A model generated the notes under the pieces. It had not been told where the DNA came from, did not search any database, and saw only the letters and a list, made by a program, of their open reading frames with translations. Shown here piece by piece: positions 35,215 to 43,400 of a DNA stretch of 64,000 nt (position 1 is the first letter of the stretch; each line of letters begins with the position of its first letter). Origin of the DNA: Xanthobacter oligotrophicus (lineage in GTDB: Bacteria; Pseudomonadota; Alphaproteobacteria; Rhizobiales; Xanthobacteraceae); contig NZ_VTTL01000003.1 in the NCBI RefSeq assembly GCF_008364685.1, positions 1 through 64,000 of the forward strand. The letters are read 5' to 3'. Position numbers and translations under genes: made by a program.

Positions 35215-36294
35215 ATGGCGCGCGTCGTCGATCCCTACATCAAGGTATCGTCCCCCCAAATCTTCCTGGTGCGGATGATCGTGTTCCTGGCCCTGTGCGC
35301 GGCGCTCGCCGCCGTGCTGCACCGGCAGATCGTCGCCGCCTTCCTCAACAATCCGGGCCTCAACGGCGTCATCTTCGGGGTGCTGGCCGTGGGCATCATC
35401 CTCGCCATCCGGCAGGTGGCGCGGCTGTTCCCGGAGGTGGAATGGGTGAATTCCTTTCGCCTTTCCGATCCGGGGCTCGCGGTGGCGCGCCCGCCCACCC
35501 TGCTGGCGCCCATGGCGGCGCTGCTGGGCGACCGGGTGGGGCGCATGTCCATTTCCCAGGCTACCATGCGCTCGATCCTGGATTCCATCGGCACCCGCCT
35601 CGACGAGAGCCGGGACATGGGGCGCTATCTCACCGGCCTGCTGGTGTTCCTCGGCCTGCTCGGCACCTTCTGGGGCCTTCTGGAAACCGTCTCCTCCATC
35701 GGCACGGTCATCAATTCGCTGCAGGTGGGACCGGATGCCGGCTCCATCTTCGAGGACATGAAGACCGGCCTTGCCGCCCCCCTCGGCGGCATGGGCACAG
35801 CGTTCTCGTCCTCCTTGTTCGGCCTTGCCGGCTCGCTGGTGCTCGGCTTCCTCGATCTTCAGGCGGGGCAGGCGCAGGCCCGCTTCTATACCGATCTGGA
35901 GGACTGGCTCTCCACCACCGTGCGCGACCTCGACGAGGCCCCCCGCGAGCGCGGCTTCGGCGCCGAGCGGGAGCCGGCGCGCCTGTCCACGGCGGCGCAG
36001 CCCGTTCCGTCAAGCCCGCCCCTCGCCCTGCCGCCGCCACAGCCGGCCTTCGACACCGCCCCGCTGGTCTCGGCCATGGGCCGGCTGGAGAAGACCATGA
36101 CGGAAGCCGGGTCACAGCGGGTCACCACCGCCATGGCCCAGCTCGCTGAAAGCCTCCAGGCCCTCGTCACCCACATGCGCTCGGAGCAGGCCCTGCTGAA
36201 GCAGATGATCGAGGCGCAGGGCTCCCAGCAGGAAGAACTGAAGCGCCTCGTCCGGCGGCTGGAGGACGAGACCTCGGGCCGGGGCAAGCCATGA
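35215..36294 (+). CDS. MotA/TolQ/ExbB-like proton channel protein
   Basis: A 359-residue membrane protein. Helices lie near 17-37 and 44-63, with the TolQ/MotA core at MGRYLTGLLVFLGLLGTFWGLLETVSSIG (about 138-166) and a further helix near 195-220. A C-terminal proline-rich then coiled-coil tail follows (about 265-355). The ATG at 35215 has GAGGA at 35204-35208. It pairs with the OmpA-type gene 38 bases downstream, so the two probably form an inner-membrane ion-driven motor anchored to peptidoglycan. There are no flagellar genes nearby. The pair looks conserved in rhizobial relatives; its job is not known. Confidence 0.85.
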   Translation: MARVVDPYIKVSSPQIFLVRMIVFLALCAALAAVLHRQIVAAFLNNPGLNGVIFGVLAVGIILAIRQVARLFPEVEWVNSFRLSDPGLAVARPPTLLAPMAALLGDRVGRMSISQATMRSILDSIGTRLDESRDMGRYLTGLLVFLGLLGTFWGLLETVSSIGTVINSLQVGPDAGSIFEDMKTGLAAPLGGMGTAFSSSLFGLAGSLVLGFLDLQAGQAQARFYTDLEDWLSTTVRDLDEAPRERGFGAEREPARLSTAAQPVPSSPPLALPPPQPAFDTAPLVSAMGRLEKTMTEAGSQRVTTAMAQLAESLQALVTHMRSEQALLKQMIEAQGSQQEELKRLVRRLEDETSGRGKP

Positions 36295-36332
36295 GCGTGA
36301 GCGGGGACCAACCCTTGAGCGGGAGCTGAGCC

Positions 36333-37355
36333 ATGGCTTTGGGCAGACGCGGCCGCGACCGCCAGATCGACTACTGGCCCGGCTTCGTGGACGCCTTGTC
36401 CACGCTGCTGCTGGTGTTCATCTTCCTGCTGTCCGTCTTCATGCTCACCCAGTTCTTCCTGACCCAGGAGATGTCGGGCAAGGACAATGTGATGCAGCGG
36501 CTGCAGGCGCAGATCCGCCAGCTCACCGAGCTGCTCTCGCTGGAGCGCGCCACCGGCCAGACCGCGGACGGCGAGCTCGCCACCCTGCGCGCCTCGCTGG
36601 AGGCCACCGAAACCGAGCGCGACCGCCTCAAGGGCCAGCTTTCCACAGCTCCAGCCCCCACCTCCGACGACGGCCGCACCCGCTCGCTCGCCCGCGAGGT
36701 GGACTTGCAGAAGGACGTGGCGGCCCGCGCCGTTGCCCAGATCGAGCTGCTCAACCAGCAGATTTCCGCCCTGCGCCGGCAGATGGCGGCGCTGGAAGAG
36801 GCCCTCAACGTCGCCGAGAAGCGCGACGCCGAAAGCCAGACCAAGATCACCGACCTCGGCCGCCGGCTCAACGTGGCGCTGGCCCAAAGGGTGCAGGAGC
36901 TGACGCGCTTCCGCTCGGAATTCTTCGGCCGCCTGCGCGAGATCCTTGGCAACCGGCCGGACGTGCGGGTGGTGGGCGATCGCTTCGTGTTCCAGTCGGA
37001 GGTGTTCTTCGACCGAGGCTCCGCCACCCCCCGCCCCGAGGCGCTGGCGGAGCTGGACAAGCTGGCGGGCGCCATCCTCGAGCTGGAGAAGAGCATCCCA
37101 CCAGACATCTCCTGGGCCCTACGCATCGACGGGCACACCGACAACCGGCCCATCGCCACGCCGCAGTTCCCCTCCAACTGGGAGCTGTCGGCGGCTCGGG
37201 CCATCGCGGTGGTTCAATACCTCATCTCCAAGGGGGTGAGCCCGCAGCACCTGATCGCCGCCGGCTTCGGCGAATACCAGCCCATCGACGCCGCCGCCTC
37301 CGAGGACGCCCGCGCCCGCAACCGCCGCATTGAGCTGAAGCTGACGGAGCGGTGA
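36333..37355 (+). CDS. MotB-like OmpA-family peptidoglycan-binding protein
   Basis: A 340-residue partner of the upstream channel protein. It has a short cytoplasmic start, a single membrane helix (about 17-43: FVDALSTLLLVFIFLLSVFMLTQFF), a long coiled coil (about 55-195) and a C-terminal OmpA domain (about 215-340). The OmpA domain has the peptidoglycan-binding segments IDGHTDNRPI and SNWELSAARAIAVVQYL, ending with ARNRRIELKL. The helix carries an Asp (D20) near its start, as MotB/TolR proteins do. The long coiled coil sets it apart from flagellar MotB. Confidence 0.88.
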   Translation: MALGRRGRDRQIDYWPGFVDALSTLLLVFIFLLSVFMLTQFFLTQEMSGKDNVMQRLQAQIRQLTELLSLERATGQTADGELATLRASLEATETERDRLKGQLSTAPAPTSDDGRTRSLAREVDLQKDVAARAVAQIELLNQQISALRRQMAALEEALNVAEKRDAESQTKITDLGRRLNVALAQRVQELTRFRSEFFGRLREILGNRPDVRVVGDRFVFQSEVFFDRGSATPRPEALAELDKLAGAILELEKSIPPDISWALRIDGHTDNRPIATPQFPSNWELSAARAIAVVQYLISKGVSPQHLIAAGFGEYQPIDAAASEDARARNRRIELKLTER

Positions 37356-37378
37356 GGGATTGTGTTAGGATTTGAGGC

Positions 37379-37606
37379 ATGAACAAGCAGCTTGAGCTTC
37401 TGATGCAGCGGCTGGGCAAATGGCCGGAGGAGGCCCAGGCGGAAGCCGTGCGCCAGCTCCAACGCATCGAGCAGGAGCGGGTCGTCCCGGCTGATCTGTC
37501 CCCGGAGGAAGCGGCTGCGATCGATGCCGCCCTGGAAGACGTGGATGCAGGCCGGCTAGCCACGGATGCTGAAGTGAAAGCCCTGTTCCGCTGCCATGGC
37601 GCATGA
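37379..37606 (+). CDS. Type II antitoxin, RelE/ParE-partner family
   Basis: A 75-residue acidic, helical protein (LMQRLGKWPEEAQAEAVRQLQRIEQE, then SPEEAAAIDAALEDVDAGRLATDAEVKALF). It matches a group of small antitoxins that lack an obvious ribbon-helix-helix and precede RelE/ParE toxins in rhizobia. It overlaps the toxin gene by 11 bases. The C-terminal half should wrap around the toxin. Confidence 0.82.
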   Translation: MNKQLELLMQRLGKWPEEAQAEAVRQLQRIEQERVVPADLSPEEAAAIDAALEDVDAGRLATDAEVKALFRCHGA

Positions 37607-37877
37607 GCTGCGCTATTCCCGTCGCGCGCTCGACGATCTCGATGCCATCTTTACCCACATCACCCGCGACAGCCCCAACGGCGCCGCGACCGTCGTTCGC
37701 AGGATCCAGAACGCGGTCGATGCCTTGCGCGACTTCCCGTCGAGCGGAAGACCAACGGCGCGCAAGGACATTCGCCTGCTGACCGTTTCCGGCCTGCCGT
37801 TTCGGATCTTTTATCTTCTGCGGCCCAAAATGGTCATCGTCCTCCACGTGCGCCACACGGCGCGCCGGCCCCTCTGA
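37596..37877 (+). CDS. RelE/ParE-family toxin
   Basis: A 93-residue toxin-like protein with the ParE/RelE fold: LRYSRRALDDLDAIFTHI, then VRRIQNAVDALRDFPSSGRP, and the last strands RLLTVSGLPFRIFYLLRP and VIVLHVRHTARRP. The terminal R-H-x-x-R-R-P segment is typical of ParE. Target (gyrase or ribosome-bound mRNA) cannot be decided from sequence. It lies in an operon with its antitoxin and five bases before an acetyltransferase gene. Confidence 0.88.
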   Translation: MAHELRYSRRALDDLDAIFTHITRDSPNGAATVVRRIQNAVDALRDFPSSGRPTARKDIRLLTVSGLPFRIFYLLRPKMVIVLHVRHTARRPL

Positions 37878-37882
37878 TCGCC

Positions 37883-38362
37883 ATGCCCTATACCCTCGCG
37901 CCCGCACTGCCCGCCCATCGCCCCGCCATGGCGCAGCTGTGGGTGGAGAGCTGGATGAAGACCCTGCCGGAGATCGATTTCGAGGCCCGCCGGCCGTGGC
38001 TCGAAAGCCATCTCGATACCCTCACCGCAGGCGGTGCGCTGATTCGGGTGGCGCTCGATGGGAAGAGTGCCGTGGCCGGGTTCGTGGTCATCCACCCCGG
38101 CACCGGATATCTCGACCAATTGGCCGTCGCCCCGCGCGTCTGGGGACAAGGCGCGGCCGAGGCGCTGATGGACGAGGCGCGGCGGATCTCCCCGGCCCTC
38201 GTCGCCCTCGACGTGAACCAGGACAATCCCCGCGCGGTGCGCTTCTACGAGAAGATGGGGCTCGCCATCGTCGCCGAGGGCGAGAACCCCATGTCCGGCC
38301 GCCGCACCTTCCGCATGGAATGGCGCGGTGGCGATGCCGCTCAGGCGCCGCGCGAGCCTTAG
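37883..38362 (+). CDS. GNAT-family N-acetyltransferase
   Basis: A 159-residue acetyltransferase. The acetyl-CoA-binding region is LDQLAVAPRVWGQGAAEALMDEA (about 76-98), followed by ALDVNQDNPRAVRFYEKMGL (about 112-131), both hallmarks of the fold. It begins five bases after the ParE-like toxin, but nothing links it functionally, and its start MPYTLAPALPAHR is family-like. It is not of the toxin (TacT/AtaT) kind by context, since that antitoxin type is absent. The substrate is unknown. Confidence 0.86.
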   Translation: MPYTLAPALPAHRPAMAQLWVESWMKTLPEIDFEARRPWLESHLDTLTAGGALIRVALDGKSAVAGFVVIHPGTGYLDQLAVAPRVWGQGAAEALMDEARRISPALVALDVNQDNPRAVRFYEKMGLAIVAEGENPMSGRRTFRMEWRGGDAAQAPREP

Positions 38363-38461
38363 ACCAACGGCCTCGGTCTTTGACCAATGCCGAGAGTGTG
38401 ACGCTCAAACGCCGCGCGGGCTTCAACCAACGGCCATTGAGCCAAGCTCAACGGCCGTTGG
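38363..38461 (+). repeat. Dispersed two-hairpin repeat, copy B
   Basis: Contains GGTC-ttt-GACC near 38376-38384, then a 15-bp stem with one mismatch (38427-38441 with 38447-38461). It aligns over nearly its whole 99 bp with the minus strand of 96-207. It lies between convergent genes (acetyltransferase and ABC exporter) and may act as a two-way terminator, although no T-run follows. Confidence 0.7.
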
Positions 38462-38463
38462 AA

Positions 38464-40314
38464 TCAAGCCGCCGCGTTGAACTGGAGCTGGGCGAGGCGG
38501 GCGTAGAGGCCGCCCTTGGCCACCAGCTCGGCGTGTGTGCCCTCGTCCACCACGCGGCCGGCCTCCATCACGAGGATGCGGTCGGCTTCCAGCACGGTGG
38601 CAAGCCGGTGGGCGATGACCAAGGTGGTGCGCCCCTCCATGGAGCGCTCCAGCGCGGTCTGCACCAGAGTCTCGCTTTCCGCGTCCAGCGCGCTTGTCGC
38701 CTCGTCGAGCAAGAGGATGGGGGCGGCGCGCAGGATGGCGCGGGCGATGACGATGCGCTGGCGCTGGCCGCCGGAGAGCGTCACCCCCCGTTCGCCCACC
38801 AGGGTGTCCCAGCCTTGCGGCAGGCGCGCCACGAACTCGTCCACCGCAGCGGCCTGGCCAGCGGCCTCCACCTCGGCATCGGTGGCGTCGGGCCGGCCCA
38901 GGCGGATGTTGGCGCGCACGGTGTCGGCGAAGATGGCAACCTCCTGCGGCACCAGCGCGATCTGCCGGCGCACGTCCACCGGATCGGCAGTGCCGATGTC
39001 GATCTCGTCCAGCAGGATGCGACCCGCCTGCGGATCGTAGAAACGCTCCAGCAGCTGGAACACCGTGCTCTTGCCTGCTCCGGACGGCCCCACCAGCGCC
39101 ACCCGCTCGCCGGGCCGCACGGTGAAGGAGACGGCATGCAGGGCGTTGTCGTCAGCCCGCGTGGGATAGGCGAAGGACACCTCGTCGAACCGGATCGCGC
39201 CGGACAGGCGCGCGGGCAGCGCCACCGGGCGGGCCGGGGTGCGCACCTGGGGCTCCACCCGCAGCAGTTCGCCGATGCGCTCGGCGGCGCCGGCGGCGGC
39301 GGAGACCTCGCCCCAGGTCTCGGACAGATTGCCCAGCGAGGCAGCGGCCAACACCGCATAGAGCACGAACTGGCTGAGCGCCCCCGAGCTCATGGTGCCT
39401 CCGAGCACCGACTGGGCGCCCGCCCACAGCACCGCGACGATGCTGGCGGTGATGAGGAAGATGGCGACGCCGGTGAGCCAGGCCCGCGCCCGCGTCGCAT
39501 CCTGCGCGGCGGTGAAGGCCTCTTCCACCGCCCCGTCGAAGCGCGCCCGCGCGGCGCCTTCCGCGCTGGAGGATTGCAGCGCCCGCATGCCATTGAGCGC
39601 CTCGGCGGCATAGGCCGAGGCATCGGCCAGCGTGTCCTGGGCATGGCGGGTGCGCCGGCGCACCTTACGGCCGGAGGCCACCAGCGGCAGCACGATGACG
39701 GGGATGGCCACCAGCACGAGGGCCGACAGGCGCGGGCTGGTCACCACCATCATGGCAATGCCGCCGACGCACAGCACGAGGTTGCGCAGGGCGGTGGAGG
39801 CGGAGGCGCCCACCGCCGATTTCAGCTGCGTGGTATCCGCCGTGAGGCGGGAGGTGAGCTCACCGGACCGGGCGGTGTCGTAGAAGGCGCCGTCCAGCGT
39901 CACCAGACGGGCGAAGACCGCCGTGCGCAGGTCCGACACCACTCGCTCGCCGAGCGTGGTCACGAGGTAATAGCGGGCGGCGGAGGCGGCGGCGAGCACC
40001 GCCGCGACCGCCACCAGCACCGCGAAATAGCGATCCACCAGGGCGGCATGGTCGGCGGCGAAGCCGAAATCGATCATGCGCCGCACCGCCAGCGGCAGCG
40101 CCAGCGTCGCCAACGCCGCCACCAGGATGGCGACCAGCGCCGCCGCCACCCGGCCGCGATAGCGCGACAGGTAGGGAGCAAGGCCCCGGAGCGGCTTCAG
40201 ATTGGCCTTGCGGCGCCGGGAGGCTTCGCCTTCGGACACGTCATTCACGGACGCGGTGTTGGCCGCGTCGTTTTTGGGGGCAGTTGAGGTGTCGGCTTGT
40301 GTCAAAGCATGCAC
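38464..40314 (-). CDS. ABC exporter, fused transmembrane and ATPase domains
   Basis: A 616-residue half-transporter. Six transmembrane helices (about 55-330) are followed by a nucleotide-binding domain (about 370-605) with Walker A LVGPSGAGKSTVFQLLERF, signature VTLSGGQRQRIVIARAIL, Walker B PILLLDEATSALD and H-loop LVIAHRLATV. It functions as a homodimer. The MsbA/lipid-multidrug family is likely, but the substrate is unknown. It is divergent from rpmE, an arrangement conserved in many alphaproteobacteria. Confidence 0.9.
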   Translation of the reverse strand: MHALTQADTSTAPKNDAANTASVNDVSEGEASRRRKANLKPLRGLAPYLSRYRGRVAAALVAILVAALATLALPLAVRRMIDFGFAADHAALVDRYFAVLVAVAAVLAAASAARYYLVTTLGERVVSDLRTAVFARLVTLDGAFYDTARSGELTSRLTADTTQLKSAVGASASTALRNLVLCVGGIAMMVVTSPRLSALVLVAIPVIVLPLVASGRKVRRRTRHAQDTLADASAYAAEALNGMRALQSSSAEGAARARFDGAVEEAFTAAQDATRARAWLTGVAIFLITASIVAVLWAGAQSVLGGTMSSGALSQFVLYAVLAAASLGNLSETWGEVSAAAGAAERIGELLRVEPQVRTPARPVALPARLSGAIRFDEVSFAYPTRADDNALHAVSFTVRPGERVALVGPSGAGKSTVFQLLERFYDPQAGRILLDEIDIGTADPVDVRRQIALVPQEVAIFADTVRANIRLGRPDATDAEVEAAGQAAAVDEFVARLPQGWDTLVGERGVTLSGGQRQRIVIARAILRAAPILLLDEATSALDAESETLVQTALERSMEGRTTLVIAHRLATVLEADRILVMEAGRVVDEGTHAELVAKGGLYARLAQLQFNAAA

Positions 40315-40404
40315 TCGGTTATAGACCCGCCACTTCCGTCAGGAACCGAAATTGACGCTGCCGGTCCCGGGAGGGCGTCGGCGTGGCGATAAAGGATTGA
40401 ACCA

Positions 40405-40629
40405 ATGAAGAGCGACATCCACCCCGATTACCACTTCATCAAGGTGGTGATGACGGACGGTTCCGAGTACACGACCCGGTCGACCTACGGCAAGGAGGGT
40501 GACACCCTTCAGCTCGACATCGACCCGCGCACCCATCCCGCGTGGACCGGCGGCACCCAGCAGCTGATGGACCGCGGTGGCCGCGTTTCCCGCTTCAAGA
40601 GCAAGTTCGGCGCCCTGCTCAAGGGCTGA
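40405..40629 (+). CDS. rpmE: 50S ribosomal protein L31
   Basis: A 74-residue ribosomal protein of the large subunit. It begins [22 protein letters not shown] and has [26 protein letters not shown] at about 44-69. It lacks the CxxC zinc pair of classical L31 (C+ type), as usual for alphaproteobacteria. AAAGGA at 40391-40396 sets the start. Confidence 0.96.
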   Translation: MKSDIHPDYHFIKVVMTDGSEYTTRSTYGKEGDTLQLDIDPRTHPAWTGGTQQLMDRGGRVSRFKSKFGALLKG

Positions 40630-40738
40630 TCGGCACCGGCCGCGGCATCCGGCCCTGCGTATCTGCGTCGCAGGGCCTGACGTTGCGGCTTCGCCCTTCT
40701 GGCGTGGGGGAAGCCCTTCGCCGTTCAGCTTAAGCGCA

Positions 40739-41152
40739 TCACCAGCTGAAGCCGCGGGCGGTCGTGCCGCCGTCGCGGTTTTTTGCGTGGCGCGATGCAC
40801 CGGCAGTCGTCACGGCCGCAGCTGACTGAAGGCGCGCGGTGAGCGTGCTGCAGAGCGTCGCGAGTTCCAGCGCCCCGATCCGGGCCGCCGCCGGCAGCCG
40901 TTCGACGAGCCCGGGCGGCAGGGCCAGATGAAGCCGCGCGGTTTCGCGACCGAAGGCCTCGGGCGCCATGTCGCCGTCGCCCAGCATGTCGAGCATCAGC
41001 AGCGCTGAAGACGCATCCAGGACGAGGCGGCGCAGGGCGTCAGCGGCAGATGGGTCGAGCGGGGTCGAGGACAGGCGCTCCTGTGCGGAGGCCAGCGTCT
41101 CCATACCGCCGCTGAAGCTGGCGGCAGATGCCGCCCCGTCCCGATCCCGCAC
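40739..41152 (-). CDS. Hypothetical protein
   Basis: A 137-residue predicted protein I do not recognise. I chose the GTG at 41152 because GAGGAG lies seven bases before it on the minus strand. An ATG at 41104 would give 121 residues. The central part is helical and leucine/alanine-rich (DALRRLVLDASSALLMLDML...ARIGALELATLCSTLTARLQ); no membrane helix or signal peptide is evident. It is convergent with rpmE. The composition fits the genome, but the lack of motifs leaves the call uncertain. Confidence 0.5.
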   Translation of the reverse strand: MRDRDGAASAASFSGGMETLASAQERLSSTPLDPSAADALRRLVLDASSALLMLDMLGDGDMAPEAFGRETARLHLALPPGLVERLPAAARIGALELATLCSTLTARLQSAAAVTTAGASRHAKNRDGGTTARGFSW

Positions 41153-41259
41153 GCCAGCGCTCCTCACACAAGGGCGTGCATCAAGCGGAATGGGGATGCG
41201 CCCGTAAAGGGGCCGAACACCAAAAGCGCTGGGGATATCGGGCACCCCACGCAAAGAAG

Positions 41260-41277
41260 AGCCGCCTTGCGGCGGCT
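41260..41277 (-). terminator. Likely terminator after the DUF1192 gene
   Basis: On the minus strand AGCCGCC-gcaa-GGCGGCT forms a 7-bp stem followed by CTTCTTT. It lies about 180 bases after the DUF1192 stop and just before the hypothetical gene, so it would separate them. Confidence 0.6.
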
Positions 41278-41300
41278 CCGAAGTCTGACAGGGAGAGTTG

Positions 41301-41339
41301 CCAGGTACTCGGTCCAGGTACTTGGTCCAGGTACTCGCT
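41301..41339. repeat. Three tandem 13-bp repeats
   Basis: CCAGGTACTCGGT, CCAGGTACTTGGT and CCAGGTACTCGCT follow each other without a gap. They are intergenic, in the 300-bp gap between the hypothetical and DUF1192 genes. Iterated sites of this size can be protein-binding, but the period (13 bp) is not helical. Confidence 0.9.
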
Positions 41340-41456
41340 CACATGTCCGGTCAGGTGTAGGGAGGAACGCTGCGGACAAGTGGAGTTTGGCAGGCAGGGA
41401 TTAAGACCGCCTTAACGCGTCGCCGCTAAAAACCCTGCCCCCTCCGGTCAGCGTCC

Positions 41457-41645
41457 CTACAATTTGAACGCGGCATCGGCCGCGGCGCGGGAGGCAAGCT
41501 TGGCGCTGAGCGCCGTCTCCAGGCGCGCGATCTCCGACTTGAGGTCGGCGATGCGCTGCTCGATCTCGTCCACCGACAAGCGCGAGATGTCCGCCGCAAT
41601 CAGCGGCGCGCGCGGCGGGGGCAAAGCTTCGTCATCCATTGGCAT
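41457..41645 (-). CDS. DUF1192 family protein
   Basis: A 62-residue protein matching DUF1192: a polar start (MPMDDEALPPP), then LSVDEIEQRIADLKSEIARLETALSAKLASRAAADAAFK, a short amphipathic helix that should form a coiled coil. The family is confined largely to alphaproteobacteria, commonly sits beside a quinone oxidoreductase gene as here, and has no known function. Confidence 0.88.
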   Translation of the reverse strand: MPMDDEALPPPRAPLIAADISRLSVDEIEQRIADLKSEIARLETALSAKLASRAAADAAFKL

Positions 41646-41788
41646 CTTGCGCGCCCCTCCTTATTGTCGCCTCGCGTGGCGGTGCGGACTTCAGGTCCGA
41701 ACCGCCCTCTCCTATTTTGCCCGTCCCCGCTTCGGTTAAAAAGGGGTGCTCGCAAGAGCTGCCAACTCTTTGACGAACGGCGGATTTC

Positions 41789-41817
41789 ACCGGCCGGATT
41801 GAGTCGGGCCGGCCGGT
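41789..41817. other. Hairpin in the DUF1192-quinone oxidoreductase divergent gap
   Basis: ACCGGCCGG (41789-41797) pairs perfectly with CCGGCCGGT (41809-41817) across an 11-base loop. It lies between two divergent genes, so it could sit in the leader of the quinone oxidoreductase mRNA or be a binding site. No known regulator motif is recognised. Confidence 0.5.
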
Positions 41818-41889
41818 TTCCACTCTCGCGCCGTCGCCTCAAGACACTGCGCCTCAGGCGCCGCGCCGCAAGTCCTTCCGGAGCCGTTC

Positions 41890-42900
41890 ATGTCGTCCGC
41901 TGCCTCTTTGCCTGAAACCATGACCGCCATACTCATCTCCGCGCCCGGCGGGCCGGAGGTGCTGGTGCCCGGCACCCGCCCGGTGCCCGCTCCCGCCCCC
42001 GGCGAACTGCTGGTGAAGGTGGAGGCCGCCGGCATCAACCGCCCAGACGTAATGCAGCGCAAGGGCCTCTATCCGCCGCCCCCCGGCGCCTCGGACATTC
42101 CGGGCCTGGAGATCGCCGGCACGGTGGTGGCCCTCGGCGAAGGGGCGAGCCGCTTCAAGGTGGGCGACCGGGTGTGCGCCCTCGTCACCGGCGGCGGCTA
42201 TGCGCAATATTGCACCACCCACGAGGCCACCGCCCTGCCCATCCCCGAGGGCCTGAGCGCCGCCGAGGCGGCGGCCCTGCCGGAAACCGCCTTCACCGTA
42301 TGGAGCAACATCTTCGAGCGCGGCCAGCTGAAGGCGGGCGAGACCCTGCTGCTGCACGGCGGGTCCAGCGGCATCGGCACCACCGCCATCCAGCTCGCCA
42401 AGGCCTTCGGCGCGCGGGTGGTGGTGACTGCGGGATCGGACGAGAAGTGCACCGCCTGTGTGACGCTGGGCGCGGACCTGGCGGTGAACTACCGCACCCA
42501 GGATTTCGTCGCTGAGGTGAAGAGCTTCACCGCCGGCAAGGGCGCCAACGTGATCCTGGACATGATCGGTGGCCCCTACATCCAGAAGAATTACGAGGCC
42601 GCCGCGCAGGACGGCCGCATTGTGCAGATCGCCTTCCAGCAGGGTGCCAAGGCCGAGGTGGACTTCATGCGCCTCATGCTGAAGCGCCTCACCCACACCG
42701 GCTCCACCCTGCGCTCGCGCCCGGTGGCGGAGAAGGCGGCGCTGGCCGCCGCCATCGTGGAGAAGGTGTTTCCGCTGATCGCGGCCGGCAAGTACCGCCC
42801 GGTGATGGACGAGACCTTCCCGCTGGCCAACGCGGCCGCAGCCCATGCCCGCATGGATGCAAGCGCCCATGTGGGCAAGATCGTCCTCACGGTGGACTGA
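41890..42900 (+). CDS. NAD(P)H-quinone oxidoreductase (medium-chain, PIG3/QOR-like)
   Basis: A 336-residue zinc-less medium-chain dehydrogenase/reductase. Family marks are VEAAGINRPDVMQRKGLYPPPPGASDIPGLEIAGTV across about 45-80 and the nucleotide-binding LLHGGSSGIGTTAIQLAKAFGARVVVTAGS (about 154-183). It should reduce quinones or enones with NADPH. The ten residues before MTAILIS may be superfluous, so a start at the second ATG (41920) is possible. Confidence 0.9.
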   Translation: MSSAASLPETMTAILISAPGGPEVLVPGTRPVPAPAPGELLVKVEAAGINRPDVMQRKGLYPPPPGASDIPGLEIAGTVVALGEGASRFKVGDRVCALVTGGGYAQYCTTHEATALPIPEGLSAAEAAALPETAFTVWSNIFERGQLKAGETLLLHGGSSGIGTTAIQLAKAFGARVVVTAGSDEKCTACVTLGADLAVNYRTQDFVAEVKSFTAGKGANVILDMIGGPYIQKNYEAAAQDGRIVQIAFQQGAKAEVDFMRLMLKRLTHTGSTLRSRPVAEKAALAAAIVEKVFPLIAAGKYRPVMDETFPLANAAAAHARMDASAHVGKIVLTVD

Positions 42901-42969
42901 AGGGAAGCCGCCCTCGCAGGGCACGCGCGTCGCCCTCCGGCTGAGCCGGAGGGGACACCGTTGCGCCCC

Positions 42970-43221
42970 TCAGGGCCGCCAATCGGCGGGCGGGACGCCG
43001 CTGCGCTGGATGGCCTCGATCACCTGGCGCTGGCGGCGATCCGTGCGCTTCATGTGCACGGCGATGACCGCGTGGGCCGAAGGCACCAGGAACAAAAGCG
43101 GGAAGATCAGGCCGAGCAGGATGCACGGCACGATCATGATCAGATTGATGAGGGCCGAAATCGGCTGTCCGTTCACCAGCAGGCCGAGCGGCGGAAGCAG
43201 AGCGGCGAGAATGTAGATCAT
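42970..43221 (-). CDS. Small membrane protein, YqaE/Pmp3-like
   Basis: An 83-residue protein with two hydrophobic helices (about 2-18 and 22-50) and a charged cytoplasmic tail (MKRTDRRQRQVIEAIQRSG). The pattern LPPLGLLVNGQ...INLIMIVPCILLGLI resembles the Pmp3/YqaE family of small stress-related membrane proteins but is longer at the C-terminus. Function is unknown. Confidence 0.72.
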   Translation of the reverse strand: MIYILAALLPPLGLLVNGQPISALINLIMIVPCILLGLIFPLLFLVPSAHAVIAVHMKRTDRRQRQVIEAIQRSGVPPADWRP

Positions 43222-43400
43222 GGTCGCGTCAGGCCCTCCTTAAAGGCCTCGGCATCCATATGGTGCGGCTCGGCGCGCCCGCAAGGCATCGTGACCCGGC
43301 CGGCCCCGGAGGTGGTTGATCGCGGCCGGCGAAGCCCCTATTCGGAACGCCGGGTGCGACGTGCCGCCCGGCCCCGAGGCGCGACCCGACGGAAATACTC

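Noticed and set aside
35215-37355. Zorya anti-phage system
   Set aside because: The MotA/MotB-like pair resembles ZorA and ZorB, but no ZorC, ZorD or ZorE gene is nearby. The following genes are a toxin-antitoxin pair and an acetyltransferase.
37883-38362. Acetyltransferase as a third gene of the toxin-antitoxin module
   Set aside because: It is only five bases away, but it looks like a general GNAT enzyme and the module already has a toxin and antitoxin. Proximity alone is weak evidence.
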